NCBI GenBank assembly: GCA_019918135.1
Contig: WBZZ01001348.1
Span: 1-64,000 of the forward strand
Direction: 5' to 3'
From: Paulinella micropora
Taxonomy: Eukaryota; Cercozoa; Imbricatea; Euglyphida; Paulinellidae
DNA: 64,000 nt
Positions 10,901-22,985 of this stretch are shown piece by piece. The translations under genes were made by a program, and so were the position numbers. The stretch's first letter is position 1. Every line of letters starts with the position of its first letter. Below the pieces are notes generated by a model, which saw only the letters and a program-made list of their open reading frames with translations, made no database searches and was not told the DNA's origin.

Positions 10901-13559
10901 ATCAAACCATGCATTAGTAAACCCTGGCCTAAACCCGAACTCCCAAGACCTTCACAGCTGCGCCCGTGAAAGCTCGGACCACTAAGCTAGCGACCCTATC
11001 TACCTCCTGCTGAAGCTCATCCGGGTCCTCCACTGCTGATAGATCTGGGAGGCCATCTGGCAACAGCCCCGATATACCAGCTGCAAAGGTCTCGTCGTAC
11101 TTCAACCTAAGCTTAGACAGCTCACTCTCCTTACCCTCAACTACCCTGCCTATCAAGCGCTCTGCCTTGAATGCTTTGTACCTCTTTACCTGCTTTTTGG
11201 GGGGTGGCTGTCCCCCCCAGACCAGTTCCGCCCACACAGCTTTGTGGTCGGTATCAAGGTCTACCTCGTCGACGCCGAAGCTTGCCTCCTCCGCCAGCTC
11301 GGAAGAGACGCAGATGTAATCCAGTAGATGCCTTCGTCCACCTACATTTTCCTGCCTAGACCACCAATATTTGTCCCTCCGTGGTTGGGAAAACCCACTG
11401 AGATTGCGCAACCCCGTGGCAACAAGCATCGCAGCCAGCAACTCACCATTCTCACTCCTAACCCCTCTACCCCTCTCATCTATCTCGCCAAAGAGGCCCA
11501 CCACTCCCTCCTCCCGCGCTATTCTGGCGGGCCCCAGCTTAGCATTAGCATCACCAACCGTAACCACATGACCTTTGGTGGCGAAGTAGGAGACGGCCGC
11601 CTGCCACGCCTCATAGGCTGCAATAGATTCCTCTCGTTGATTTTCTTGGGGGAAGTAGCCGTTGCCGACGAACACATCCGACGCCGTCGCGCTCCCAGAC
11701 GACAGCCTCACCCACAATTGCTGTGGGTGTGGAACAGGCGCCTGTACAATGGTAGCGCACGGTGCCAGATAGTTGGTCACCAACGTCAAGACTCCCCCCA
11801 AGAGACGCGAGCCCGCACCAGTTGCAGCCGCTTTGCCGAGGACTGCGAAGCCGTCGACTTGGAGCTTCTCCACCTTCTGCGACGATAGGTTGTGCTCCTG
11901 GACTCCGACGATCACCCAGCCTCGCTCCTTGTAGTGCTCCGGCCATTCCCCAAAGCCTGGGCTATCCGCACCCACTTTGCCTTGCCAATTATGTGAGGCC
12001 ACCCTCAGTGGGAAGCCTTTCACAAATTGGGCAGAACGAAGCTGATGCCGATGCCTGCGCTTCGGTTGAGCCCGCCTGGAGCCCTCCGCCACCCTCCACG
12101 GCCCATCCTGCACCCTCCGCCCCAGCTCCTCCAGCTCCCGCATCCCGCCCCACTCCGCCAAGGGAGATTCACCGCTTGAGGCTTCGCCCTGGGGCTCGTC
12201 GACTTCCACGTCGAGCACCCAGTAGCCAAACCCCTGCTTGCGAAGCTCCCTCTGCATCTCTACATACTGGGCACCCCCCCGTGCAGCCCACTGCTTCTCT
12301 CTTTCCCGGAAAGTCCTACCCGTCGCAACGTGAACCTTTCCCGTGAAGAACTTACGCTCCCGCAGCAGCCGCACCATCTTCTCCGCCTCCTCACAAGACG
12401 CACATTTAATCCGCAAATGTCGCCCACTACCTCTGCCCGCGAATTCCACCTCGACTTCCCCGAGACCGAGAATTCGGAGCTCTCGCGCCATGACCACTGT
12501 CTGAAAGACATGCGATAGCCCCCATACCATGCAACATCTCTTATCCAGCTCATTTCGTACCTTCCTCCGCCACCTCCTCGGTGGCGGTACCGCTTGCCAC
12601 ACGCCGTGACCAGACCTTTCCGGACGTGACTTCTCTTCCGAGGTTGGGGAGGGTGATCGAGATGCAGCAGGATTGCTGGCTCTACGTGATTCAGGTTGCC
12701 CGTCAGGTACGCGAGCACTCGACCACCCCACCCCGGCCGAGTAGCCATCACCACCCGCAGGCGCACTCCCACAGGGAACGTCTAAACCTGAAGGATTACC
12801 GCCTTGACCCATAGGGCCAGTACTAGCGGCCGCGCTCTTCGCATAAGAACCTGACATAAGTGGTATGGGACCCCGGTGCCGCATTGATCGAGTTGTAAAC
12901 TCGATAAATGAGGACCCAGGTGGGGTCATTTAAAGCTCAACCCTTAAAAAGCATACGTGTACGTATGTATAGGAATACACACAAACACTCACCTGCATCC
13001 GTAACCAGGCATGAGGCAGGACCCGCTGTGCATCATCGAGGTAGGTGTCGTGGCAAACCACCCTGCGTCCGATAAACGCTGCAAGTGAGTCATCTACCAA
13101 GAGCACAGAGTGACAGGCCCGTGCACGTGTACCCACCACCCCATAACCCTCCGCCAGAGCAACCCCATGGCATCCGCAGGATGAGCACGAAGAGTGCTGA
13201 GAGAGAGGGTGAGCCAGGAGCCCCGCTCCGGTCCGTCGTTACTTTGGTCATTTAGTCGTTTCAAGGCTTGTGGTAAGGTGTAGGGCCTCTCGCCTTCGTA
13301 CAAACTCCGACCGACAGTAGTTTGGTTGACCATCCTTCGCGGTGACCCTCTGAACACAACCCCCTCCCCCAGTGCCCACCCCTTGTGATTCCAGAGGCCA
13401 CCCCGAGCCAAGAGCCATGAGTATGATGAGCAACTCACATGAGTTACTCTCAGTAATTGGGACCCGTCTCATAAATCAATGGAACGCTTATCGTGCGCCC
13501 CTCATAGGCTCAGCCCGCCCATGTAAAAGCTAGGCCTCGCCCAAAGCAAAGCAAAGCAA

Positions 13560-13648
<89 letters not shown>

Positions 13649-14727
13649 AGCGAGGCCGCCGTGGCTCGCCCGCAATCCAGCTGGGTGCACCTCGTCACAA
13701 CCACTCATCGGCGTGAGCTCATAGCTGTGTGCGACATAGGTACAAGAGCAAGAGGAGAAACAGTGTGCCAGCGTGGATGTGTGGGTGAGGCAGTGCGGTG
13801 AGGCAAAGCAGCGATGCCAGTCGAATCCCTGGAGACGGAACCTAGCATCAAAAACATCGTATAAGTCTACCCCAGGCCTCCATCCACCGAGTGGTGAGCT
13901 CGATAAAAGAAGACCCGAGTGGGGTTATTTAAAGCTCAACCCTTAAAAAGGCATAAACATGTACGCCGCCAGGAACCCAACAACAATAACATAGCAGCCA
14001 GGAACCCAACAACAATAACATAGCAGCCAGGAACCCAACAACAATAACATAGCAGCCAGGAACCCAACAACAATAACATAGCAGCCAGGAACCCGCCTCA
14101 ATTACCCGCCCCCGTAACCAGCCTTCAGGAACCCGCCTCAGTTACCCGCCCCCGTAACCAGGCCAGAGACGTGACGTACTATGCATCATTGAGGTGTCGT
14201 GGCAAGCCACCCTGCGTCCGATAGAAGCTACAAAAGAGTCATCTACCGAGAACACTAAGTGACAGGCCCGGTCACATGCACCCAACAAGTCCCGACCCTC
14301 CGCCAGAGCATCCCCATGGCATCCGCAAAGTGAGCACGAGGGGTTCTGGGAGAGAGGGTGAGTCAGGAGCCCCGCGTCCAGGCAGTCGCTACTGTGGCAG
14401 TTGAGTGATTTCAAGGCTTGTGGAAATGTGTGGAGCCTGTCGCCTTCATACCCACTCATACCGACAGTAGTTTAGTTAACCAACCTGTCCAGTGACCCAC
14501 TGAGCCCAACCCCTCCCTCAGATAACCCCACCCCCCGCACTCACCCTGAGTGATACCAGAGGCCACCCCGAGCCAAGAGCCGTGAGCGTGGTGAGAGAGC
14601 TTCTCTCAGTAAAAGTTTCCGTCTCACGAATCAGTGGAGCACTGATTATGTACCCCTCATAACAAGCTGCTAACGGCCCCAACCCCGCCGTGTGGCGGTG
14701 ACACCCAACCATGTATTGGTGCCCCCC
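7960..14727 (-). mobile_element. LINE-A copy 2, full-length
   Basis: Second tandem copy, about 6.77 kb, almost identical to copy 1 (offset about 7,887 bp) and copy 3 (offset about 7,881 bp). It has the same dimeric 5' UTR (about 12901-14727), A/GA tract and four-copy 29-bp minisatellite. Confidence 0.93.
7970..12929 (-). pseudogene. LINE-A copy 2 ORF in two blocks
   Basis: The RT and C-terminal block is open from about 10930 to 7970; the N-terminal and endonuclease block runs 12929-10929. A 2-nt deletion near 10931 separates them and is shared with copy 1; copy 3 keeps the two bases (TAATCACCCGA instead of TAAACCCGA on the plus strand). The RT motif is YADN, as in copy 1. The C-terminus is intact, with VIDLT, RGRP and QRSVADFF (8132-8155). 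Start ATG at 12929 has an in-frame TAA directly before it, so translation cannot begin further upstream in this frame. Confidence 0.92.
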
Positions 14728-14753
14728 AAATAATAATAATAATAATAATAATA

Positions 14754-14925
14754 GTGTATCTCCTGCCAATTGCTGAGCCAAAAGGCCATGTGCATCCAGT
14801 CCTCCATTCCATAAGGAAAGTCTCCACACCAATCGGTGGAATAAAGGAAGTGACGGCATAGAACATTACTCTAGGAGCTTTATACCAATCAGCCCATTGA
14901 AAGGACCAATGGCCTATGTACTCCC

Positions 14926-14926
<1 letters not shown>
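14754..14926 (-). mobile_element. Short element X (unit 2)
   Basis: Tandem-unit equivalent of 6868-7040, with the same tail motif and (AAT)n on both sides. Confidence 0.7.
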
Positions 14927-14987
<61 letters not shown>

Positions 14988-15192
14988 GTGCTAGTGCTTC
15001 TCTGTCAATGGCTGATGCAAATCTGCACATGCGCCTCCATCGTCTGACCCGTGAGGGGAGTACGAAGAATTGACGATAGGCTCTAATGACAACCCCGCAC
15101 CGGCAGTTCCAACACTTCCAGACGGACCGGTATGTTCAATGAAAATACTGGTGGCACCGACGGGAATCGAACTGGCGACAGGGCCCAGATGG
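14988..15192 (-). mobile_element. tRNA-SINE, 5'-truncated (unit 2)
   Basis: Equivalent of 7102-7306, with the same truncation point in the tRNA head. This confirms that the whole unit, not each element, was duplicated. Confidence 0.85.
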
Positions 15193-15238
15193 AATAATAA
15201 TAATAATAATAATAATGATAATAATAATAATAATAATA

Positions 15239-15505
15239 GTGCTTCTCTGTCAATGGCTGATGCATTTCTGCACATGCGCCTCCATCGTCTCACCCGTGAG
15301 GGGAGTACGAAGAATAGACGATAAGCTCTAATGACACCCCCGCAAGGGCAGTTCCAACTTCCAGACGGGCCGGTATGTTCAATGAAAATACTGGTCCAGA
15401 AATAGACCGGTATGTTCAATGAAAATACTGGTGGCACCGACGGGAATCGAACTGGCGACAGGGCCCAGATGGTAGAACTTGACCACTGGGCTATCACGGT
15501 GTCCA
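15239..15505 (-). mobile_element. tRNA-derived SINE (unit 2)
   Basis: Equivalent of 7353-7619, with intact A and B boxes, the 35-bp internal duplication, and the GGAGGCGCATG tail. Confidence 0.9.
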
Positions 15506-15506
15506 A

Positions 15507-15548
<42 letters not shown>

Positions 15549-15549
<1 letters not shown>

Positions 15550-15719
15550 TATCTCCTGCTCATTGCTGAGCCAAAAGGCCATGTGCATCCAGTCCTCCAT
15601 TCCATAAAGAAAGTCTCCACACCAATCGGTGGAATAAAGGAAGTGACTGCATAGAACATTACTCTAGGAGCTTTATATCAATCAGCCCATTGAAAAGGAC
15701 TAATGGCCTATGTACTCCC

Positions 15720-15721
<2 letters not shown>
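15549..15721 (-). mobile_element. Short element X, second copy (unit 2)
   Basis: Equivalent of 7666-7838, flanked by (AAT)n on both sides. Confidence 0.7.
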
Positions 15722-15804
<83 letters not shown>

Positions 15805-15839
15805 TAATAATAATAATAATAGTAATAATAATAATAATA

Positions 15840-18800
15840 GACTTATCAGTCAATTGGCCTTTGATCCTGTCGGACATGTGCCTCCATTGGTAGCACGGGA
15901 CCGTTCGGTGACGCGGCTCCTCTCCAAAGACTCGACTGGCAGTGCAATGTGCAAATGAGCGTGCTGTGCATGTGCAAGTGGGTGCAAGGAGTGAGAGGAG
16001 TTATCTGCCGAGAAGAAGTCCGCGACGCTGCGCTGACCTCCACCTACAACAGATCTAGCCAGACATTCTACCTGACTAGGCCTTCCCCTCCTTCTACCCA
16101 CCTCCTGAACGACCGTGAGGTCGATCACCTCCTCCTCCTCCTCCGCCCCCTCTGCCTCCCTGGTCTGCGCCTCCAACTCCTCCCACTCCTTCCAGATGGT
16201 GGCAACAAACCTTCCTAACTCCTCCTCCACCTCTTCTGGGACAGGGATAAACAAAACGCCGAGCATCGCCGCCATCTTTTCATCCTCCCCCTTCAGCCAT
16301 TCCTCTTTGAAGAGCCTCATCTCCTCCTCTGCCTCCCGAAGTTCCCTGTGATAAAGCCCTCCTCGATTCAGCATGAGGGGCTGCCGGGCTTGCGCCTCAT
16401 CGATAAACTTAAACAGTGCCTCACGAGAGCTCGCAAACGTTGGGCAATGCAGCAGGAAGTGACGTAACGACTCGTTAACCTCAGTGCCACACAAGGCGAA
16501 ACAGCTTGAGCAGTCCGGCGAGCATGAGCCAAATTTGGATCGGTAGAGGCGAAGGCGATTGTTGCAGCTCAACAATCGCCTTCTGATAAGATTGTGACTT
16601 CCCCCCTCCAGCGCCCGCCAACGTGGGAAAGCAGAGCGGGAAGACATCTGGCTAAGCAGCACCCTAAGCCCATCAGAGGGCTTAGCCTGCCGCTCCCAGC
16701 CAGCTACTTCCTGCCGGACAGACCATTGCTTTACCACCTCGTTCCAGTTCGCCAGAGCGGCCCGCCAGTCCTTATCATCTACCGTGCCATCTTCGTTCAC
16801 GACCCGCTTGAGCGCATCCAAGCCCTCCCGCAGCCTGTGATCTGCTAAGATCAAATTTTCCGTATCTTCCTTCCATTTGCACCGACCCGTGTTGTAAAGC
16901 CTGCGTGTTAGCGCTGTGTTGCCCAGTAACTCGATGCGCCCTAGGAACCGAAGCCGGGCCGCCTTGGCAAGGATGCTAAAACTCGGCGTGCGGCCTAAAC
17001 CCCTGGTGATGCAGCCGCTTGTGCGCGTACCAACACCCAAGATGACCCGCAGGGGCGCTACCAACGCGCCCTCCAGCTTACTTAGCTTGTTGGCGCCCGG
17101 CAGATCCCAAAAAGCCGATGCGTAAAGCAACTTTGCGCCAACCATTTGCTGCCAATTCATCAGCCGAAGACGCGCTGGAACTTCATGGGCAATCCAGAGG
17201 GGGTAGTAGGCAGCCTTTCCCGCTACAGTGATTTCCGCCGCCCGCTTCGCTTGCGATTTATCGGAGAGGGTGTCCGTGAGCAGAACTCCCAGGTATTTGT
17301 AGTGGTCGGTGACGTTGAGAACCTTGCCCCGGAACCTCACGCATGGGGGCGACTTTTTTGACTTGGCGTGCCCGTATATCGGCATGACTTCCGTCTTGTT
17401 CGGTTTCAGGTTGATTTCAAGCCGATAGTCCTCCACGAATGTCGCCACGACATTTACAATCTGTTGAAGCTCCGTGACACTATGCGCAATTACCGCAACG
17501 TCGTCGGCGTAAAGCAGGGTCCGTATGTCTTCGATGCGGTTGAGGTCCTCGATCTCCAACTCTTTCGCGATTCGGACCGTTAGCTCATCCATGAAGCCGT
17601 TGAATAGCGACGGTGACAACGGCGACCCTTGCTGAACTCCCATCTCTTCCAGCACTTCACCAGTGAGTTCGCCATCGACTAGCACTCGCGATGACGTTCT
17701 TCGGTAAAAACGCCGCAGAATGCGATAGAACTTGCCCTGTACCCCCATCTGGGTTAGCCTCTGAAACAACCCGGCCCGCCAAACCGTAGGGAATGCCTTT
17801 CTCAGATCCACGAACAAAACGAAAGAACGGAGGCCAGCTTGTTGTCTAAGGCGCAGACGCTCCTTAAGGACAAAAATCTGGTCCCCCGTACTACGTTTTG
17901 GCCGGAACCCACCCTGCTCTGGGCGAAGCCTGCCCGGCTGATCGATGAAAGCCGTAAGCCTCGCCGCCATAAGGGACAGATACATCTTACCCAGACAGCT
18001 CAGAATCGCGATGTCTCTCCAATTTTCCGGATCGGTTGGGTCGCCTCCTTTTGGGATGTTGACGATAATCGCTTTGCCCCAGTCGCTGGGGGTGTATTCG
18101 CACGATTTCAACCAGTTGAAGAAGCGCACCAGAAAGCTCACAATCCGCGTGCCTCCGTACTTGAGCATCTCGTTCTTGATCTTATCCGGTGAGCACGCTT
18201 TGTGATTCTGGAGATTTTCCTGGCAGAGCTCCACTTCCTTCTCGGTGTAATCATAGTCCAGCGGGCCCGTCTCAGTCCGGATCTCCTCGGCTTGCGCCAT
18301 GGCCTCGAATTGGTCGCGCAGGTTGTCGTTATACTGGAAGGTTTCGCGGGCCTTCCGCTCGGGCTCAATCCGCGCTGCTTCCTCATCGGAACCGACTTCC
18401 TCTACACATGCATCCTCCAAAAACTGGTTTTCTTTGGGGACCACCATACGTCGGCGGTATTCTTCCCATTCTTGTAGTTTTTCCCGGAGTGTGCATGCCA
18501 GAGTGCCATCGGGCTTCCGAACAGGAGCAGAAGCGTTCGACCGCCGAACCCCGCCCAAACGCTTTGACAGCTTCCAGTACGTGGCCATGGTAGCGCTCCT
18601 GAAGTTGGCAGCGGTGTCATTCTGGACCCGCTTCCACGCTTGCTCCTTCTTCTCCTTGCATAACCTTCTGACCGCCTTCCTCGCTTCTTTATATCTTTGC
18701 CAGGCCTCTCGGTTGGCCTCATTCCTTCGCCAGAGGCCGTATGCCTCTCTCCGTCGCGCAATCGCTTCCCTAAGACTCTCATCAAACCATGCATTAGTAA

Positions 18801-21445
18801 ACCCTGGCCTAATCACCCGAACTCCCAAGACCTTCACGGCTGCGCCCGTGAAAGCTCGGACCACTAAGCTAGCGACCCTATCTACCTCCTGCTGAAGCTC
18901 ATCCGGGTCCTCCACTGCTGATAGATCTGGGAGGCCATCTGGCAACAGCCCCGATATACCAGCTGCAAAGGTCTCGTCGTACTTCAACCTAAGCTTAGAC
19001 AGCTCACTCTCCTTACCCTCAACTACCCTGCCTATCAAGCGCTCTGCCTTGAATGCTTTGTACCTCTTTACCTGCTTTTTGGGGGGTGGCTGTCCCCCCC
19101 AGACCAGTTCCGCCCACACAGCTTTGTGGTCGGTATCAAGGTCTACCTCGTCGACGCCGAAGCTTGCCTCCTCCGCCAGCTCGGAAGAGACGCAGATGTA
19201 ATCCAGTAGATGCCTTCGTCCACCTACATTTTCCTGCCTAGACCACCAATATTTGTCCCCCCGTTGTTGGGAAAACCCACTGAGATTGCGCAACCCCGTG
19301 GCAACAAGCATCGCAGCCAGCAACTCACCATTCTCACTCCTAACCCCTCTACCCCTCCCATCTATCTCGCCAAAGAGGCCCACCACTCCCTCCTCCCGCG
19401 CTATTCTGGCGGGCCCCAGCTTAGCATTAGCATCACCAACCGTAACCACATGACCTTTGGTGGCGAAGTAGGAGACGGCCGCCTGCCACGCCTCATAGGC
19501 TGCAATAGATTCCTCTCGTTGATTTTCTTGGGGGAAGTAGCCGTTGCCGACGAACACATCCGACGCCGTCGCGCTCCCAGACGACAGCCTCACCCACAAT
19601 TGCTGTGGGTGTGGAACAGGCGCCTGTACAATGGTAGCGCACGGTGCCAGATAGTTGGCCACCAACGTCAAGACTCCCCCCAAGAGACGCGAGCCCGCAC
19701 CAGTTGCAGCCGCTTTGCCGAGGACTGCGAAGCCGTCGACTTGGAGCTTCTCCACCTTCTGCGACGATAGGTTGTGCTCCTGGACTCCGACGATCACCCA
19801 GCCTCGCTCCTTGTAGTGCTCCGGCCATTCCCCAAAGCCTGGGCTATCCGCACCCACTTTGCCTTGCCAATTATGTGAGGCCACCCTCAGTGGGAAGCCT
19901 TTCACAAATTGGGCAGAACGAAGCTGATGCCGATGCCTGCGCTTCGGTTGAGCCCGCCTGGAGCCCTCCGCCACCCTCCACGGCCCATCCTGCACCCTCC
20001 GCCCCAGCTCCTCCAGCTCCCGCATCCCGCCCCACTCCGCCAAGGGAGATTCACCGCTTGAGGCTTCGCCCTGGGGCTCGCCGACTTCCACGTCGAGCAC
20101 CAGTAGCCAAACCCCTGCTTGCGAAGCTCCCTCTGCATCTCTACATACTGGGCACCCCCCCGTGCAGCCCACTGCTTCTCTCTTTCCCGGAAAGTCCTAC
20201 CCGTCGCAACGTGAACCTTTCCCGTGAAGAACTTACGCTCCCGCAGCAGCCGCACCATCTTCTCCGCCTCCTCATAAGACGCACATTTAATCCGCAAATG
20301 TCGCCCACTACCTCTGCCCGCGAATTCCACCTCGACTTCCCCGAGACCGAGAATTCGGAGCTCTCGCGCCATGACCACTGTCTGAAAGACATGCGATAGC
20401 CCCCATACCATGCAACATCTCTTATCCAGCTCATTTCGTACCTTCCTCCGCCACCTCCTCGGTGGCGGTACCGCTTGCCACACGCCGTGACCAGACCTTT
20501 CCGGACGTGACTTCTCTTCCGAGGTTGGGGAGGGTGATCGAGATGCAGCAGGATTGCTGGCTCTACGTGATTCAGGTTGCCCGTCAGGTACGCGAGCACT
20601 CGACCACCCCACCCCGGCCGAGTAGCCATCACCACCCGCAGGCGCACTCCCACAGGGAACGTCTAAACCTGAAGGATTACCGCCTTGACCCATAGGGCCA
20701 GTACTAGCGGCCGCGCTCTTCGCATAAGAACCTGACATAAGTGGTATGGGACCCCGGTGCCGCATTGATCGAGTTGTAAACTCGATAAATGAGGACCCAG
20801 GTGGGGTCATTTAAAGCTCAACCCTTAAAAAGCATACGTGTACGTATGTATAGGAATACACACAAACACTCACCTGCATCCGTAACCAGGCATGAGGCAG
20901 GACCCGCTGTGCATCATCGAGGTAGGTGTCGTGGCAAACCACCCTGCGTCCGATAAACGCTGCAAGTGAGTCATCTACCAAGAGCACAGAGTGACAGGCC
21001 CGTGCACGTGTACCCACCACCCCATAACCCTCCGCCAGAGCAACCCCATGGCATCCGCAGGATGAGCACGAAGAGTGCTGAGAGAGAGGGTGAGCCAGGA
21101 GCCCCGCTCCGGTCCGTCGTTACTTTGGTCATTTAGTCGTTTCAAGGCTTGTGGTAAGGTGTAGGGCCTCTCGCCTTCGTACAAACTCCGACCGACAGTA
21201 GTTTGGTTGACCATCCTTCGCGGTGACCCTCTGAACACAACCCCCTCCCCCAGTGCCCACCCCTTGTGATTCCAGAGGCCACCCCGAGCCAAGAGCCATG
21301 AGTATGATGAGCAACTCACATGAGTTACTCTCAGTAATTGGGACCCGTCTCATAAATCAATGGAACGCTTATCGTGCGCCCCTCATAGGCTCAGCCCGCC
21401 CATGTGAAAGCTAGGCCTCGCCCAAAGCAGAGCAAAGCAAAGCAA

Positions 21446-21494
<49 letters not shown>

Positions 21495-22620
21495 AGAGAG
21501 AGAGCGAGCGAGAGCGAGGCCGCCGTGGCTCGCCCGCAATCCAGCTAGGTGCACCTCGTCACAACCACTCATCGGCGTGAGCTCATAGCTGTGTGCGACA
21601 TAGGTACAAGAGCAAGAGGAGAAACAGTGTGCCAGCGTGGATGTGTGAGTGAGGCAGTGCGGTGAGGCAAAGCAGCGATGCCAGTCGAATCCCTGGAGAC
21701 GGAACCTAGCATCAAAAACATCGTATAAGTCTACCCCAGGCCTCCATCCACCGAGTGGTGAGCTCGATAAAAGAAGACCCGAGTGGGGTTATTTAAAGCT
21801 CAACCCTTAAAAAAGCATAAACATGTACGCCGCCAGGAACCCAACAACAATAACATAGCAGCCAGGAACCCAACAACAATAACATAGCAGCCAGGAACCC
21901 AACAACAATAACATAGCAGCCAGGAACCCAACAACAATAACATAGCAGCCAGGAACCCAACAACAATAACATAGCAGCCAGGAACCCAACAACAATAACA
22001 TAGCTTCCGTAACCAGCCTTCAGGAACCCGCCTCAGTTACCCGCCCCCGTAACCAGGTCAGAGACGTGACGTACTATGCATCATTGAGGTGTCGTGGCAA
22101 GTCACCCTGCGTCCGATAGAAGCTACAAAAGAGTCATCTACCGAGAACACTAAGTGACAGGCCCGGTCACATGCACCCAACACGTCCCGACCCTCCGCCA
22201 GAGCATCCCCATGGCATCCGCAAAGTGAGCACGAGGGGTTCTGGGAGAGAGGGTGAGTCAGGAGCCCCGCGTCCAGGCAGTCGCTACTGTGGCAGTTGAG
22301 TGATTTCAAGGCTTGTGGAAATGTGTGGAGCCTGTCGCCTTCATTCCCACTCATACCGACAGTAGTTTAGTTAACCAACCTGTCCAGTGACCCACTGAGC
22401 CCAACCCCCTCCCTCAGATAACCCCCACCCCCCGCACCCCGAGTGATACCAGAGGCCACCCCGAGCCAAGAGCCGTGAGCGTGGTGAGAGAGCTTCTCTC
22501 AGTAAAAGTTTCCGTCTCATGAATCAGTGGAGCACTGATTATGTACCCCTCATAACAAGCTGCCAACGGCCCCAACCCCGCCGTGTGGCGGTGACACCCA
22601 ACCATGTATTGGTGCCCCCC
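15840..22620 (-). mobile_element. LINE-A copy 3, full-length
   Basis: Third tandem copy. The outer 5' UTR monomer carries six copies of the 29-bp minisatellite (about 21832-22003) instead of four. Beyond its 5' end the (AAT)n at 22621-22683 leads into a SINE rather than element X, so the tandem duplication breaks here. Confidence 0.93.
15850..20810 (-). CDS. LINE-A copy 3 ORF, best preserved: RRM-like, APE endonuclease, RT
   Basis: From 20172 to 15850 there is an unbroken 1,440-residue frame with the whole endonuclease (VASHNWQGK, GVQEHN, GDANAKLG, DTDHKAVW), reverse transcriptase with intact YADD, the CxxC..H..C knuckle (CSPDCSSC to HFLLHC) and the tail. The N-terminal part (20810-19902) is in another frame because of one missing C near 20100 (CACCAGT where copies 1 and 2 have CACCCAGT). 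Without it the protein would be about 1,650 residues. C-terminal short motifs are VIDLT (16114-16134), RGRP (16078-16098) and QRSVADFF (16012-16035). The stop lies about 11 nt before the (ATT)n tail, so there is virtually no 3' UTR. The product should nick target DNA and prime reverse transcription there. Confidence 0.93.
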
Positions 22621-22622
22621 AA

Positions 22623-22683
<61 letters not shown>

Positions 22684-22936
22684 GTGCTTCTCTGTCAATG
22701 GCTGATGCATTTCTGCACATGCGCCTCCATCGTCTCACCCGTGAGGGGAGTACGAAGAATTGACGATAGGCTGTAATGACACCCCCGCAAGGGCAGTTCC
22801 AACACTTCCAGACGGACCGGTATGTTCAATGAAAATACTGGTCCAGACGGACCGGCATGTTCAATGAAAATACTGGTGGCACCGACGGGAATCGAACTGG
22901 CGACAGGGCCCAGATGGTAGAACTTGACCACTGGGC
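22684..22936 (-). mobile_element. tRNA-derived SINE, slightly 5'-truncated
   Basis: Minus-strand SINE between (AAT)n tracts; the tRNA head stops at TGGGC. It has the 35-bp internal duplication variant. Confidence 0.88.
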
Positions 22937-22973
<37 letters not shown>

Positions 22974-22985
22974 GGCTTCCTCAGA

